DNA of 64,000 bases from Sycobia sp. Sy_11. Lineage: Eukaryota; Arthropoda; Insecta; Hymenoptera; Epichrysomallidae. Below the pieces are notes generated by a model. The model was not told where the DNA came from and did no database searches. It was given only the letters and a program-made list of their open reading frames with translations. Position numbers and translations under genes: made by a program. This document shows, in pieces, positions 35,221 through 48,009 of the stretch (the stretch's first letter is position 1; every line of letters starts with the position of its first letter). The stretch covers positions 1,054,001 through 1,118,000 of the forward strand of contig JACCIC010000035.1 of assembly GCA_018907035.1 (NCBI GenBank). The letters run 5' to 3'.

Positions 35221-37291
35221 TAATAATTTATGGAATGCATCCGTGATGCTTTGATTTCGCGGAAGGACAATGGAATGGAAAATCACCGAGAAAAACGAGC
35301 GAGGGTCGGCTCGTCGGCTTTCCGATTGTACAGGTGGCCGGAACAATCATCGCAACCGTGAACGCGGTCTCGGGGTCTTTCCGCCGGTGTGCGCGCGGAC
35401 GCGCGATCGAGGTGCGCCCGACGCACCTCCTCCCTCTGCCTCGGCCCCTGCCCCCCCCCTTCCCGCCCTCGCGCGCCCGCTCGCCCCTGCGAAACTGCCT
35501 TTTCATGGGAAATAACGTATAAAATGAATTGGCTATAAAGCCGCGGCGTATACGCGAACCGTAGGCAGAAATCTCGAGAGCTCCGCGGCGCCCGCTCGCC
35601 TTCTCCCTTACGCGCGCTCTACCTCATAACTTGACACCCCACGCGCGATTCTATAGGTATATACAGAGGGACGCGGCTGCGCCATAACAGGTACACCGGA
35701 TATATATCAGAATAATCTCTTATAGACGGACGCCGGTCGAGATGGACGGAGGGGGTGGCTGGGAGCCGCTGGACCGACTACTCTCTCGCTCTTTCTCTCT
35801 CTCTCCCTCTCTCTCACGCCGGCTTCCCACACGACTCGGCCGCGGGTGGCGGCGGGCGAGCGGGGTTACGAGGGTGGCCGGCGAGATGGACGCGCTCGTT
35901 GGGACGATAAATAAAGGAATGCTCGCCAGCGCGCGCGGAGTGCCCCGGTCCCCGGCGCCGCCGCGAGAAACGCGAATCCGCAATCTGCCAATCGATCTGC
36001 GCGTACGGCGTTCTTCAAAATCCGACCTTGGAATTGGACGGTATATGGGTGGAGCCGGCTCGGATTCTCATATACGAAAAGCTCCGCGCTACGCCCTGCG
36101 CCTCCCCCGTTTATGGCTCTTTCTTTAGATGCCGTTAAAATGAAAATTACCGGCATTAAAATATTTAAGTGTCATTGATGTATACACGCAGTATTCCCGA
36201 ATAATATATTAAAATTTGTTTTACGCCGCGAAAATGTTGATGCACAAATGATGATGCAAAATTATACCCGCGGCAACAAAATTTTAGTCCCCGGTAAAAT
36301 AAACGCGCTTAATTCAGGATATAATATAGCTCGGTAACCTGCGGCATTATGCGTATGGGATTTTTTAATCACGACGCGTGTAATTCACGGGCCTGGCTCA
36401 GAGGGGTACCGAATCGATAACTATTGCGAGGCTCGAACTGAAGTACCCTCATTTTTTTAATGGCTTGATAAACATGGATTCGCGGAATCGTGGGATTTGT
36501 CGGTTTTTTTTCATCAGTGTGGAATTGAAAGCGGCATAGAGACGTCATAAATGGAGTCGTAACAATTACTTAAAATCAACAACAAAAACAAAGAAGAAGA
36601 AGAAGAATCGGAGGATTGTGACGCTTTGTCTGTGTGTGAGTGTGTGTGTGCGTGCGTGTTTGAACGTTGTTTTAAATCAAAGGGTATGCTCGATGCGTTT
36701 AATATGGAGGGGTTGAGGGGGGAGCAGCCATTCGGTACAGAAAAAACACGGGCGGTCCGGTGAAAGAAGAGTAAAAAAGCGAGCGCGAAAGGGGCAGCGG
36801 GGGCCACACATGAATGCCCGGCACACGTTCGTACGGCGTTCCGTCGATACACGCCGGCGGGGGGAGGGGCGACACCCCCGTGGCGAGCGAGCTGGGCTCC
36901 CCCTTCCCCCGCTCCTGATGACCGAGTGAACGCACAATGCAGGCGCGCGCGTGCGTCCTCACAGCTTCCCGCCGCGGGATGTGGGTTAACACACTCCCGC
37001 CGTAACGTCCTTCGGAACAGAACGGCCGCGCGCGCGCGCGCGCCTTCGTGACTTTTTAAAAATCCCGCGATTACGTCACACGCGTCGCGCACTCGCTGAT
37101 TGTAATATAGGCGCTGTATACACGTACACGGACGGACACACGCGCGCTGCGCGGGGCCATCGATACCACACACGGTCGGCTTATTGTTCGGAGCATTGCC
37201 CCCCACACGTCCGTGTCCCCTAATCGCCTCGCTCCTCTCACCACCTACTCTGGCAGCTCTTTCACTTTTGACGCACTATAATGCTCTTTCT
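35221..37291. other. CpG-rich blocks around an AT-richer centre, no gene
   Basis: Frames up to 230 codons (36514-37206, minus) are GC-driven and shadowed by two more minus frames. A (CG)n run lies at about 37026-37043. 36130-36540 is AT-richer. Confidence 0.5.
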
Positions 37292-37309
37292 TATACATAC
37301 ATACATACA

Positions 37310-37381
<72 letters not shown>

Positions 37382-37388
37382 CATACAT
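37292..37388. repeat. Compound (TACA)n-(TA)n-(CA)n-(TA)n-(CATA)n microsatellite
   Basis: Nearly 100 bp in which TACA, TA, CA, TA and CATA units follow each other in an almost mirror-symmetric order. Confidence 0.95.
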
Positions 37389-38009
37389 CCATTTTTGGCC
37401 TCTATTTCTTTTATTTAAATCCACGTCCACGTCGCCGTCGTCTTCTTCTTCCTTTCTCGCCCTTTCTCTTCCACCTCCTGATTATTTTTCGTCGGCGACA
37501 TCAAACGGCCGTCGTATGATTACCTCATTTGTTCTTGTTCAAAAAACGGCATTCTCTCGTTCGTCCGTCATTGAATCCTCCTCTGTCGTTTTTCTTCATC
37601 TTTTTTTTTTCGACGCGATTTATTCGGTTGGGCATCGGCGCGACTCGCGCGATGAATAGGTAATTTATCACGGGCAGCGCATCGGAGAGGTCCTACAGTC
37701 GGGCGGCTTCCCCCGCCGCTCGATATCTCTATATACAGGAACTAGAAAATCGCTCGCGAGGCTGATTTTCAACAAGCATCGAATCTTTATAATCGCTCGG
37801 CGGAGTTCCGCGCGATGCTCGGGGCGCGGATCGATCGAGTCGCGATGTCTCAAGCAATATTGCGCGTTCAAAGTCGAATCTATATAATTGATTCTGATTG
37901 CATTCAAGCCCGGTAGTGACAACGCTGATTGGTGCATTCATAAATATCCATTAGCAAACAATGCATCGGTAATGATCGAGCCCGGGGGCTACGCCCTGAA
38001 GGGTAAAGG
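37389..38009. other. Mixed non-coding stretch
   Basis: Pyrimidine-rich at the left. A minus frame of 89 codons at 37668-37937 has a balanced composition but no recognisable motif. Confidence 0.45.
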
Positions 38010-38044
38010 TTCTCTCTCTCTCTCTCTCTCTCTCTCCCTCTCTC
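38010..38044. repeat. (CT)n microsatellite
   Basis: CT run of about 35 bp with one CCCT interruption. Confidence 0.95.
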
Positions 38045-38376
38045 TGTCTGTCTTGCCGATGTTCTCAAGACGAGAAATACGGTATGTAGCGCGGGACTCC
38101 GGTGCGAGACATTTCCTCGGGATATCCATTCGAACTCATCCGCGATACTCTTTTCACTCTGTGCTGCGATTTGGCAGCTTTTTCTCCCGTTGTTCCGATT
38201 GGCGCAGTGCCTGCGCTTTATTATTTTCGTCTTTATTCATCAATATGCGCCTGTTCGTGTCGGTGGGCGCGCTCTTGTTTACGCCCCAGTTTCTCATTCG
38301 CATATTCATGGTTATTAAAAGTGCGTAAACAGACTTTTACACGCGTATATTCACTTGTTCGGGCCGCGGGAAATAT

Positions 38377-38379
<3 letters not shown>

Positions 38380-38414
<35 letters not shown>
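38380..38414. repeat. (GA)n microsatellite
   Basis: 35-bp GA run 340 bp downstream of a CT run of similar length. The pair could form a long-range inverted repeat. Confidence 0.95.
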
Positions 38415-38417
<3 letters not shown>

Positions 38418-39749
38418 TACTTCGTCTTGGCTCGTTGCGTTATACAAGAGTACTTCGAAAGGAGCCGCCGTGCGCGGCGGGGCGAAGGGGTGGGAAATAG
38501 CGAAGGTAGAGGGGAGAGGTCGTCGAGGAAGACACCTCCTCCCCCGCACAATGGAAACCTTACCTGTTCCAACGGCGCTGCACGGGCGCGCGCCGACAGG
38601 TGACACCTTTTTTTCTCGGCTCTCTGCTCGCCGCACATCCGTCGAGTCGTGTATTTTATCGCTCCGAATGTTTGATTTCTTGTGAGAACTGCTCCAAACG
38701 GATTCACGTATGTGCGCCCGTCCGCGTGCGTGCTCGTGCGCGCGCACAGGCATACGAGCCTGGCACAATGGGGCAACGTACCAGCGGCTCCCACGCCGAT
38801 CGTCAGTCAAGTGAGGTCGGATTACTTTTATGAATTCACCCTCGCGCGCGGACCCGTTGAATCGAATCGCGCTCGCGCGCGCGCGCGCGCGGATTCACGT
38901 GCGCATAATAACGCGCGAGCATTGATTCCCTCTCGTCTGCCATTTGGAGCGTGTGCGCTATCGAGCTCGACGTGTACCTTCCATTATGTCGCGCGCCCGT
39001 ATTGCCTTAGCTTCGTTTCAATACACTCGCGAGATTTCGAAGACGCCTTGCCCGGGGAAGGATTAAATCCTCGGGGCGCAATTCCTGAAAAGAGTGCCAT
39101 AGTTGGCCCCGTGAGCTTGGATCGGTCCACTCTTGAACGAAATCTATAGATTCTTCAAAAGCCCTTTGAAATTCTCATCCGTCATTGGCAATTAAAAGGC
39201 TTGGATCGAAATTATAGTACACGCCGATGCATTTCGTAACCTCGCTTTTACCGATTCGTCGCTCTCGATTTCAAGCGAAATGAAAAAAAAAAAAAAAAAA
39301 TTGTTCCTGCATTGTTGTAGATACGTTTTTTTTCGGAATCTTTACCTCTTTCGGATTATTCGATAAATTCCTACTGTAATCCTCCTGCGTTTAATATTTT
39401 TGAAATATAGCGTTAATTTGCCCGTGGCCAACATGCTTCGAAAAAGGCGAGAGCCATGCGTTCACGACGTATACGCAATATCCGAAGTAGATCGAACCTC
39501 ACCGCTTTTCCGAACTTTCTCCAGATTAGCATCGGGTCCAGGGGGTTAGAATTCGTGGAGGTGTCCCGCTGAGTCTGTCGCGCGCGGCAAGTCTCAAGGC
39601 TGTTCGGCCCGAGACGTCAAGTCGAGGCTGCACCCTTGTCAATATCGATGCATCCACTGACCGCCCAAACTCGCTCCCTTTCTCTTTCGTTGCTCCTCGG
39701 ACCAACTTAAACTTTCCTAACCTATTTATCTATATCTATATATGAATAC

Positions 39750-39751
<2 letters not shown>
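38415..39751. other. CpG-rich then mixed stretch, no gene
   Basis: Shadowing frames of 132-157 codons at 38337-39149. (CG)n run at 38873-38891. A18 tract at 39283-39300 without a nearby poly(A) signal. Confidence 0.5.
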
Positions 39752-39793
<42 letters not shown>

Positions 39794-39815
39794 ATATATG
39801 TATATATATATGTAT
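39752..39815. repeat. (TA)n-(GT)n-(TA)n microsatellite
   Basis: TA run interrupted by TGTGTGTG and TATG units. Confidence 0.95.
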
Positions 39816-39936
39816 ATTTCGGTTTCGACTCGCGCCCTTCCTTTTTCTCCGGTCGCGCCCCCGTCCTTCAACCTCTTTTTTTTCCCAGCCGTGGTCGATC
39901 CGTTCGTCGACGAGCATTGCTGCCGGGCCAACTACG

Positions 39937-39965
39937 TGTATATATATATATATATATATATATAT
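39937..39965. repeat. (TA)n microsatellite
   Basis: 29-bp TA run about 120 bp to the right of the previous TA array. Confidence 0.95.
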
Positions 39966-40951
39966 GTGAAACATCGCGGTTCTCCGTCCACCGATGCTCG
40001 CCGCGCCGCGCGGAATCTTCTCATGCGAACCTAAATTAAGCCCTGTCCGATGAATAACACGCCGCTCTCGCCGCGTGGCTTTGTTGAAATTTGACGTTTT
40101 CGATTATACGCGAGGAGACCGGGCACTGCTCCGGCCGCCTCTATCAACTCACTCCTCCTACTTCGCTCGCTCGTTCCCTTTCTCTATCTTCTTATTAGAC
40201 TTATCAAGATCCCTTCGCGCGAGCCTCGAAATACGCGGGGAAGAAATTGACAGCCGGGGAATGTTGCAGAACTGAAAGAGCGGAAAAAAAAAATTATTAA
40301 TCTCGGCTTCGTTAATTTCTTCTTTTTCTAATCGACTGCGATATGACCTCCTTCTCTCCCCCTCCCCTATTGAAGGGTGTCGAGCCTGTTATTTCCCGAG
40401 AAAATAAACGACGGATTTATACGTGTAACGTGCCCCCGATCAATGTAAGCACAGATAACGTCGGAGCAAGGGAAAGTCTTGCAGGATGCATTAGATCCCC
40501 GTCGCTATGCTCCCACACCTATATTCACAACTACTCGGCGGAGGCAAAATTCATCCGAAACTTGCCAGACTTATCGGCTTTTCTTTCAAACTAAGCCGGG
40601 GGTACAAATTTCATCTTTATAACTCTCAAATCGAAACTCCTCGGAACTTTGCCATAAGAGTTCGCCGTTCCTTAATCTAGAATCCAGAAGCGAGTCCTCG
40701 GGAGTCCGTCTGAAATTCGATTGATTTTTCACTTTCTTCGCCCTCAAGTTAGTTTCTCATTTTCGAGATAAGCCTGGGGTTTCGCTCTCGCAGCTCGTTC
40801 GAATTCGCCCCGCTTCCGCTCCGTCGTCGAATACTGTTCCGATCGATGATAGTTATTTAAGCATTAGCTTTAAAAAGGCTCGGCTCGCGAGCTCGTCGCG
40901 CCTCGGTGCCTTTCGCGGCCGAGTCAAAATTCGGATAATTCTCGAATGCCT

Positions 40952-40996
<45 letters not shown>

Positions 40997-41900
40997 ATCG
41001 ACGCGGCCGGCTTCGGGCGGCCCGAGCGCCGAAAGAGATCGCGCGATCCCGTTCTCGTAGGACACGGAGAGCCGCGGATGCGGCTAACTTTTAAACAAGA
41101 CTTAACTAATTTTCGGATAGTTTAATATCTTATAGGTATCCTCGCGCGGCGCGGCTCATCCGGGCCTCCTCGGTCGGCTGAACGAGTTAAGTCTTAGCGG
41201 CTGGCTCGACTCCACTCGCGGGACGACGGAGAGATGGAAGAAGTGAGCGCGAGCGCGCGCGGCTGCGACGCAGTCTGCCGCCGGTGAGAGGGCGGCGGGC
41301 GGGGGAGGGGGGGCGGAGGTGGAGGGTGGATGAGCCTGGGAGCGAAGAGGGCTGACTGACGTGTAAAGACACCTCCACGTCCCGAAGAATTTAACTAATT
41401 ATAATATAGGATAAACGGTTTATGCCAGAGCCTGGCAACCTTCTCGCGAACGATACTGATACTCCTCTCATTCTCTACCTCGCAACCTCCAACCCTTTTG
41501 CAGCGTCTCTTCCCGCCTCCTCTACCCACCCCCACCCCCGCCCCTCCGCCGTCCTCTCCTCTCGCCCGCCGTTCTACACTTGCCTTTTGTACTCTATATA
41601 TCTCGCATACTCGCGAGACTCGTTGCCTCTCCCCAGGCCCGTCCTATGCGACTTGGCATACGTCAGTGAAGTTAGAGTCTCGAACGTGGCGAGACTTTAG
41701 CACGTTTAATAAACCGAATTCAACCTGCGATGTTCTTTTCCATTATCGGATTATTCCTTGACAAAAAATTTGCAAGCCTTCCTCGATATTCGAAAACTCG
41801 TTGTCTATTCAATCAGATTGTTCGATTTAATATTTACGGGAACAATAAATGTTTTCAAACTGAAAAAATAAAACGAACGAGTTATTTTTATGCCTCGCCA
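39966..41900. other. Mixed GC-moderate stretch, no gene
   Basis: Frames at 40075-40275, 40343-40594 and 41422-41761 are short and without recognisable motifs. Contains the GA run at 40951-40994. Confidence 0.45.
40951..40994. repeat. (GA)n microsatellite
   Basis: 44-bp GA run with one AAAG interruption. Confidence 0.95.
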
Positions 41901-42720
41901 TATGTGAAACTTGTGAAAGTTATTTTTACACAATAGATGCTAAATTTATGACTGGAAACTCTTTAATTTTCGAAGAAAACCGAACAATTCTGCTGTACCG
42001 TAATTTCGACTCCTTTTAATCTTTCAAAGTTTGATCACTGATCTGTTTATTCGAGCCACTGGAACAGCTCGAGTTATTTGAACATCTTGAATGAAACGTG
42101 AAGAAAGATTCCTATTCAAACTTTTACAATAAGTCAAGAAATTTGACAAAATTCGAACGCCTGAAATGTTACCGGGAATCGTGTAGTGGGATCAGCTCAA
42201 GCGGATTCTGCGCTTGGAGCAACGCGAATGCTTTGAACGTTTAAAGATCTAAATTCAGTTCAGATTCACGATTTTTCACTGAAAAACGGCAATAAATACT
42301 GTCAAAAGAAAACAATCCTACTCAATTAGATGTAATAATAGTGAAGAAGTTTGTGATTTTACAACCTCATATAAATCTTTTCATTCTTCGTTTATAACAA
42401 GAAAAAAATACAAATAATAATAAAATACATAATCTCATATTTTAACACAATTGGCTGTACACGAGAGAGCCTAAAAAATGAAAAAATTCTACTCTGGAAT
42501 TGAAGCTTACTACAGTCTCTATACGAAGTTATAGTTAAACTTAGGAATTTGGGTCACTGAGTAAAGATGCATAGAATAAATATGAGCACTCAAATTAATG
42601 CGCAATAACAGTTTGCGAGCAACAGTTTATTATTGTTTGCACTTTGCCGTTGGCGGAAGAATAGTTAGGTAGCGGCAAGTACTACATGTGCAGGTGAAAA
42701 TTATAGTATTGACACGTGCT
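41901..42720. other. AT-rich stretch holding a degenerate repeat-like segment
   Basis: 42050-42330 shares words and order with 48010-48300 (see findings). No open frame. Confidence 0.4.
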
Positions 42721-43083
42721 ACTTATGATTTTTGAATACGCGGCCAGTTCGCGCGCCGCGCTTCGTTTCGTGCGCGTTCCAACCGACCGGGCATTACTCG
42801 CCCGACGATTCAGGCGGTGAAGCTCCCCGACGCGCGCCGAGTGAACTGATTGTTACGCTCCTTTAACGTCCAGTTGGAAAAGCGTCCAGCTCCCCAAACG
42901 TAATTTTACGTTATGAGGACTGTCGTGCGCGCGCGACATAGCAGAGCAAGAGGCGGGGCGGGAGGGGGCAGAAGAGTTGCACGCATGGTTTGCACACGAC
43001 GAATAAGACACTTATTACCAACTATACGCATAGATATAGGCGCGGGCGCGCGGGCAGAAGGGAAGGGCGGGAGAGAATGAGGT

Positions 43084-43108
43084 AGAGAGAGAGAGAGAGA
43101 GAGAGAGT
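43084..43108. repeat. (GA)n microsatellite
   Basis: 25-bp GA run continuing as GTGAGAGAGAG to about 43118. Confidence 0.95.
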
Positions 43109-43469
43109 GAGAGAGAGGGGGGGAGAGCGAAGTGCACACTATGCGTGTGGCCGCGCGCGGAGGCATGTATAAATACGCGAGAAGAGCCGCGTATAACAAG
43201 TTATGGCAGATAAATTTATAGCATCTCCAGTGAAACGCCATTACTTTAAATGCACCCCTCTACGCCGCCGCGCTCTAGCTCTCCGGCCTCTGTGCCCTCT
43301 CCCCCCCCCTCCCCACCCACCCCGCCCAGGCTCTCGCTCGCGCGCCAGTTGTTCTTCGCCCGTTCGGTCCTTTCTTCCCGTCGCCGTCGTAGTCGTCGCG
43401 CGCGTCGCGCTCTCGTGGCCGCCGGTGGCCGCGATGCCGCACCGCCGCGCCCGTCCTCCCGTCTTCGGG

Positions 43470-43499
43470 GTCGTCGTCGTCGTCGTCGTCGTCGTCGTC
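43470..43499. repeat. (GTC)n trinucleotide repeat
   Basis: About ten GTC copies, the second such array in the window. Confidence 0.95.
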
Positions 43500-45494
43500 T
43501 CGCAGTCCGTCGCAGTCGCGCGCGCGCGCCTCGCGAAGAAGAGCCGGCCAGCGACGGCCAGCGACGCGCCCTCGAAACGTCCGTTACGCCGCGGCAGTGC
43601 ACGGAGCTGCGGGCTTTTACTCGCGCCCCCCCACCCCCTCCCCGCCGGCCCGACCGCCCGCGCCCCTCGCGCACGCGTCGGCAAGCCTAGGCTATTGGCT
43701 TTTATGATCTTTCCGAATGGCCACTCTGCCCCCCGAGCACATAGCCTTTTGTTTGGTCCTGTTTTTTTTTCCTCCGTCCCACCCCCCCCTTTCCGCCTAC
43801 CGCAAGACGCCGAGACGCGGACGCCTCCGCGCGCGTACTCTATTTATTGCTAATCTATTTAATTTATCGCCTCGTGCGCAAATATTTTCCGCCCGCTTTT
43901 ACCAAGTTTTACACCGCGCCTCGTTCGGGCCGCGGAGAAAATGTTACTTTTAAACTTTACTGCCAAAGCTTGCGGGTCAAAGACAAAATGTCAAATGTTA
44001 GTAGTGGATTCGTAGGAGGAAAGGTGGCGTATTCCGTTTTCAGACATTCTTTGAGACAAACAGAATATTTCATGCAAACAAATCTGATTCGAAATAGGTC
44101 AAGTTACTGTTATAATAACAATAATAATCTTTCTTTCAATTGTATATAAAAAATAATTTCTATCGACGTTAATTGTATTGGCATCGTTCACATCTATTTC
44201 CATCCATTCAATGTAAATCGCAAAGTTCACGAATAGAAATGTTGCCAATTATATTGAGTATACGAAGCTTGGATTTTGGGATTTTTTAAAATTACAGAAT
44301 GCTTCAAAGAAAAAATGATAGTATTTTCAATAAGTTCCTCGATGCAAGCATCGTACTGTATGCGTCGGCCCTTTAAAAATTAAAAGTACACTAACCTATA
44401 GGAAATCCGAAAATGAATATAGCGCCTCGGCGAGCTATGTTTAAAGCTCGAAAAAATTCAGAACGAAACATTTATTTTGCTAAAAGTAAAAAGGGAGCCG
44501 GGTCTCTTGAGTAAATACAGTCATTATTGCAAACACAGCCTTGGGAGGATCTATTAAAGCAGAAGCTCTGTCCCTCTCTCTCTCTCTTTCACTCTGGAGG
44601 CACCCGAGCGAGTCGGCCGATGCCCGAGCGCGCGGTGTGGCGCGAGGCGCACACTTGGCCCCCTCCCACGGCCAGGGCCCCCGAGAATCAATCGAAGGGC
44701 AATCGATCCGGGAAGTTTTCTTAGCGCGCCCCGTCCCCGTGGCCGCCGCCGCCGCCGCGCCGCAGCGGTCTCGGTGGCGCGGCGTTGGCGATCTCTAGGA
44801 AGCAGTAAAGGGGGCCGGGATATAAAACCGCCGGGGAAGCCGAGGCGGGGAGAGGCGCTCGCCTCGGTGCGAACCCGGGGCCCGGCCCGCGCGGGGCAGT
44901 TGGAGCACCCTATAAGAAGCGATCGTTACTGCACGCCGCCCTATAATCTACACGGGCTAATGACGTCCATTACGTTACTGCGCGCGGCGCGCTCGCCGCT
45001 CTTTCTCTCCCTCCCCCGCCCCCTCCTGCTCCCGCCGTGTTTGCGCTTGCTCCTCTATCCCTCCACCCGCCACCCCCCCCCCTCCGCCTCTCCCGCGCAC
45101 TCTCCCGCAGTCTGGCACTGCACTACCGATGCTCGAGCGTGCGCGCGCGCTGACCACACAGGGAATGCAGAACACACAAAACGCTCGCGAGAGCGCGCGA
45201 CTCGTCTCCCCCTCGCGGATGCCCTTGCGCAACGCCGCGCCGCCCGGGCGCGCGCTCGCGCGACCCGATAGCGCGCGGCCGCGCCGATGCGATGCCGCCC
45301 CGAGCCCCGCCGCGGCCCCCGTCTCCTTTTTGCCATTTTTCCTCGGCCCTCCGGGCTTTTATCGTTTTTCGCTTCTTCGCTTCTTCGGCCCGCGCATATA
45401 ATGACCGTTTTAAGTGTCGGCCGCAGCGAAAGCGAGGGAGACAGCCAGTTTTATTGGTCGCAGTTTTGTTTATCTCTAATTGGCGATTCGGCAC

Positions 45495-45500
<6 letters not shown>

Positions 45501-45526
<26 letters not shown>
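45501..45526. repeat. (GA)n microsatellite
   Basis: 26-bp GA run. Confidence 0.95.
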
Positions 45527-45532
<6 letters not shown>

Positions 45533-47899
45533 AGGAAGGGATTTCGCTCGGCGCGGGGGTCGGGCAGAACAAAAATTCTCCCGCGGCACTCGGTCGCGCG
45601 GAGGCTGCCGCCAGAAATCGAGGAATCGCGCAAAGGGATCGAGGCGAAAGCGAACGTGGAACTACTCGAGAGCGATGGTCGAGGGGAAAAAGGCCCATTT
45701 CCGAGACGGAAAGTTCCATATACATTCGCGCTCGCGGGCGGATTCGCGCGCATCGATTACCATCCCGCCTCGTTAAAAATACCATTGTGTGCAGCATCAA
45801 TTTCTGCTTTACTGTGTGCAGCGTTTAACGTCGGTGCGCAAGCCAGACGAGCGGGGGTGGCGGTGCGGGGAAAACGGATGAACGGAAGAGGAGGAGGAGG
45901 AGGGGAGCCATAGGTAGCTCAGAAAGACGCTCACGATTCACAAAATCTTGGATGGCTTAATGCCAAGCCGCGCAACGTCCGGATGCACTGGGACTTAGTG
46001 CGCTTTTGTATAAATCTCCGAGTATTTTTTGGACCGACTCGTACTCTGACACGCCCTGTTTGCATTCTTGCAGAATAAAAGAATTACTTGCTTTCCAATA
46101 ATGAGCTACTCAATTAAAGCAGAGATTATGCTCTCGTGATTTTAATGGCAATGAAAATATGGGAAATGGTATTTCGCTTTACGTAATGAATGAATGTAGT
46201 ATTTCTTTATGAAACTGGAGTACTGCAAAATGTTCTTTAAAATCCAGTTATCTAAATTAAGGATGATTTTCTTTTTTTAATAATGTTTGGGTTTATAATT
46301 TGAAACTGCATTTGTTTAATAGCACAATCATTTTAATATTTTATAATAATTTCACGTAATTGACAGTTTTCATAATATTAAGGTAAATTTTGTTATTTCA
46401 GAACACGAACGTATTTACTAAACACCCTTACTGTAGGGCATGCGAATTTAAAATAAATAAAGAAAAAATAATAAATGTAAGGTATATGCCTAATAAAATG
46501 AAGACAATGGTCAAATAGAATATTTAATCTGAATTTTATTATGCTACCCTTTTTTCATGACCTTTAAATTATACTGCATCTGTAGCATGCAGTATAACGT
46601 ATATTTATTACCAGCCACAAACAGTGTAATCATTGTTTTTGTAATGAATTATAATTCAAATTATAAAAATTTATCAACATGATACATGTGCATGCACGAT
46701 AAATCTAAATCCCAGACGTTTCTGACTTAATAAAAACGACCTTACACATTTCAACTTAATTCGGTAATTAAAACACAAAGAATTTTTTAATAATAGGTGC
46801 TGCAAATATTTATCTATAATCTGAGCGCTTCTCTTTCGGGCAATATATTCGTAGATCCTGTCTTGGTTTTACAGCACTTCCAAAGTGACAAGTTGGACAA
46901 ATAAATTCGTGAAAGCGAAGCCCCCTTTACGATTTCTCAGCTCCCCAGCAAAGTAAAGGAGAGGAAAAGTGTACAGCCGCCGAGCCTCGCGAAGTTGTCG
47001 ACGATAGAGGAGGCAGTTTCAGAAGCGTCTCTAAGAAACCCAGGCTCTTCCGCCTCGGTTTACATACATAAACTAATTACAATCAATCAGCCGCGGTCGC
47101 CCCGTTCGCGCGAACGCCCGCATCTTCGACAGGGAATCCCCGGAGCTCGGCTGCGCGCGAGGCCGTAAACACGGGAAGCCGCGCGGGGCGGGGGCGGGGG
47201 GGGGGATGTTGCGCGCATCAGCCGCATACGGAAACCTATAACGAGCGCGCCCCGATCGGTTATAGGCGTGGGCGTTCACCGTCGCCGCGCTCGCGAGCGA
47301 GCAGCGCGGTTCCGCCTCCCGCCATGAATTAAAGATCAACCCTTTATGAGGCGAAGGGGGAGGGGCAGGAGGGCCGGAGGAGTGAATCGTATGCGCGCGA
47401 CCGTGGGGCTGGGGGGTGGGCGGACAAAAGGAGACGGTTTAAGAGCGGGAGGTCGCGAGATATTATTGCCGCTACTCCTTTTCCGTGATCGATCGTGCGA
47501 CTTGCGTTTCGAGGTCTGCTGCGCCGATTCGTCACGAGAGGTGTTTCGACGAATGATCAATAGCGTATTTATTCCTTAAGCGTAGGCTATTAATGATTTT
47601 TCTTTTTCATTCTTTAACATCGCTTTTTTATTCAGAGAATGAGAGGATCAATAAATATGGAAGAATAAGATTGAAGTCTAAAGACTCAAGGTTTAAAAGC
47701 ATCCAAAAATATTTACACAACGCGCAAGATATAAAATAAATGTTCCTAAATTAAATGTTATTAATTAGGCAAAAGACTACATTAACTAAAAAAAATAGAA
47801 AGAAAGAAATTTGTTTAAAAACAAGTCCCCGAGGCATAACAAAGTGCAAGTTGGTGGCGGAGATATCTATACATATATAGTCAGAAAGATAGATAATTC

Positions 47900-47905
<6 letters not shown>
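45527..47905. other. CpG-rich, AT-rich, CpG-rich, AT-rich alternation, no gene
   Basis: 45527-45960 and 46900-47580 are GC-rich; 45960-46850 and 47580-47905 are AT-rich. A perfect 11-bp stem hairpin lies at 46569-46597. Frames present are short or GC-driven. Confidence 0.5.

Positions 47906-47938
<33 letters not shown>
47906..47938. repeat. (GA)n microsatellite
   Basis: 33-bp GA run. Confidence 0.95.
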
Positions 47939-47941
<3 letters not shown>

Positions 47942-48009
47942 ATTGTTCTGAACAGATTATACGGTTACTTTCTTGAAGCATTGGGTTAACAATTATAGAT
48001 ACCATTACG

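Larger units (their letters stand above)
42721..45500. other. CpG-rich blocks around an AT-rich gap, no gene
   Basis: 43241-43853 is open in several registers on both strands (up to 216 codons), dominated by Arg/Pro/Val runs from (GTC)n and CpG. 43960-44560 is AT-rich. 44560-45400 is again CpG-rich, with a TATA-like GATATAAAACC near 44820 that I cannot connect to a transcript. Confidence 0.5.

Noticed and set aside
36514..37206. 230-codon minus-strand frame
   Set aside because: CpG-driven, overlapped by two further minus frames, and contains His-Thr repeats coded by a GT/CA stretch.
43203..43853. 216-codon plus-strand frame with a Val run
   Set aside because: The Val run is the (GTC)n repeat. 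Opposite-strand frames of about 145 codons are equally open.
44815..44830. GATATAAAACC as a core promoter
   Set aside because: A TATA-like word alone in CpG-rich DNA, with no initiator, exon or poly(A) signal that can be tied to it.
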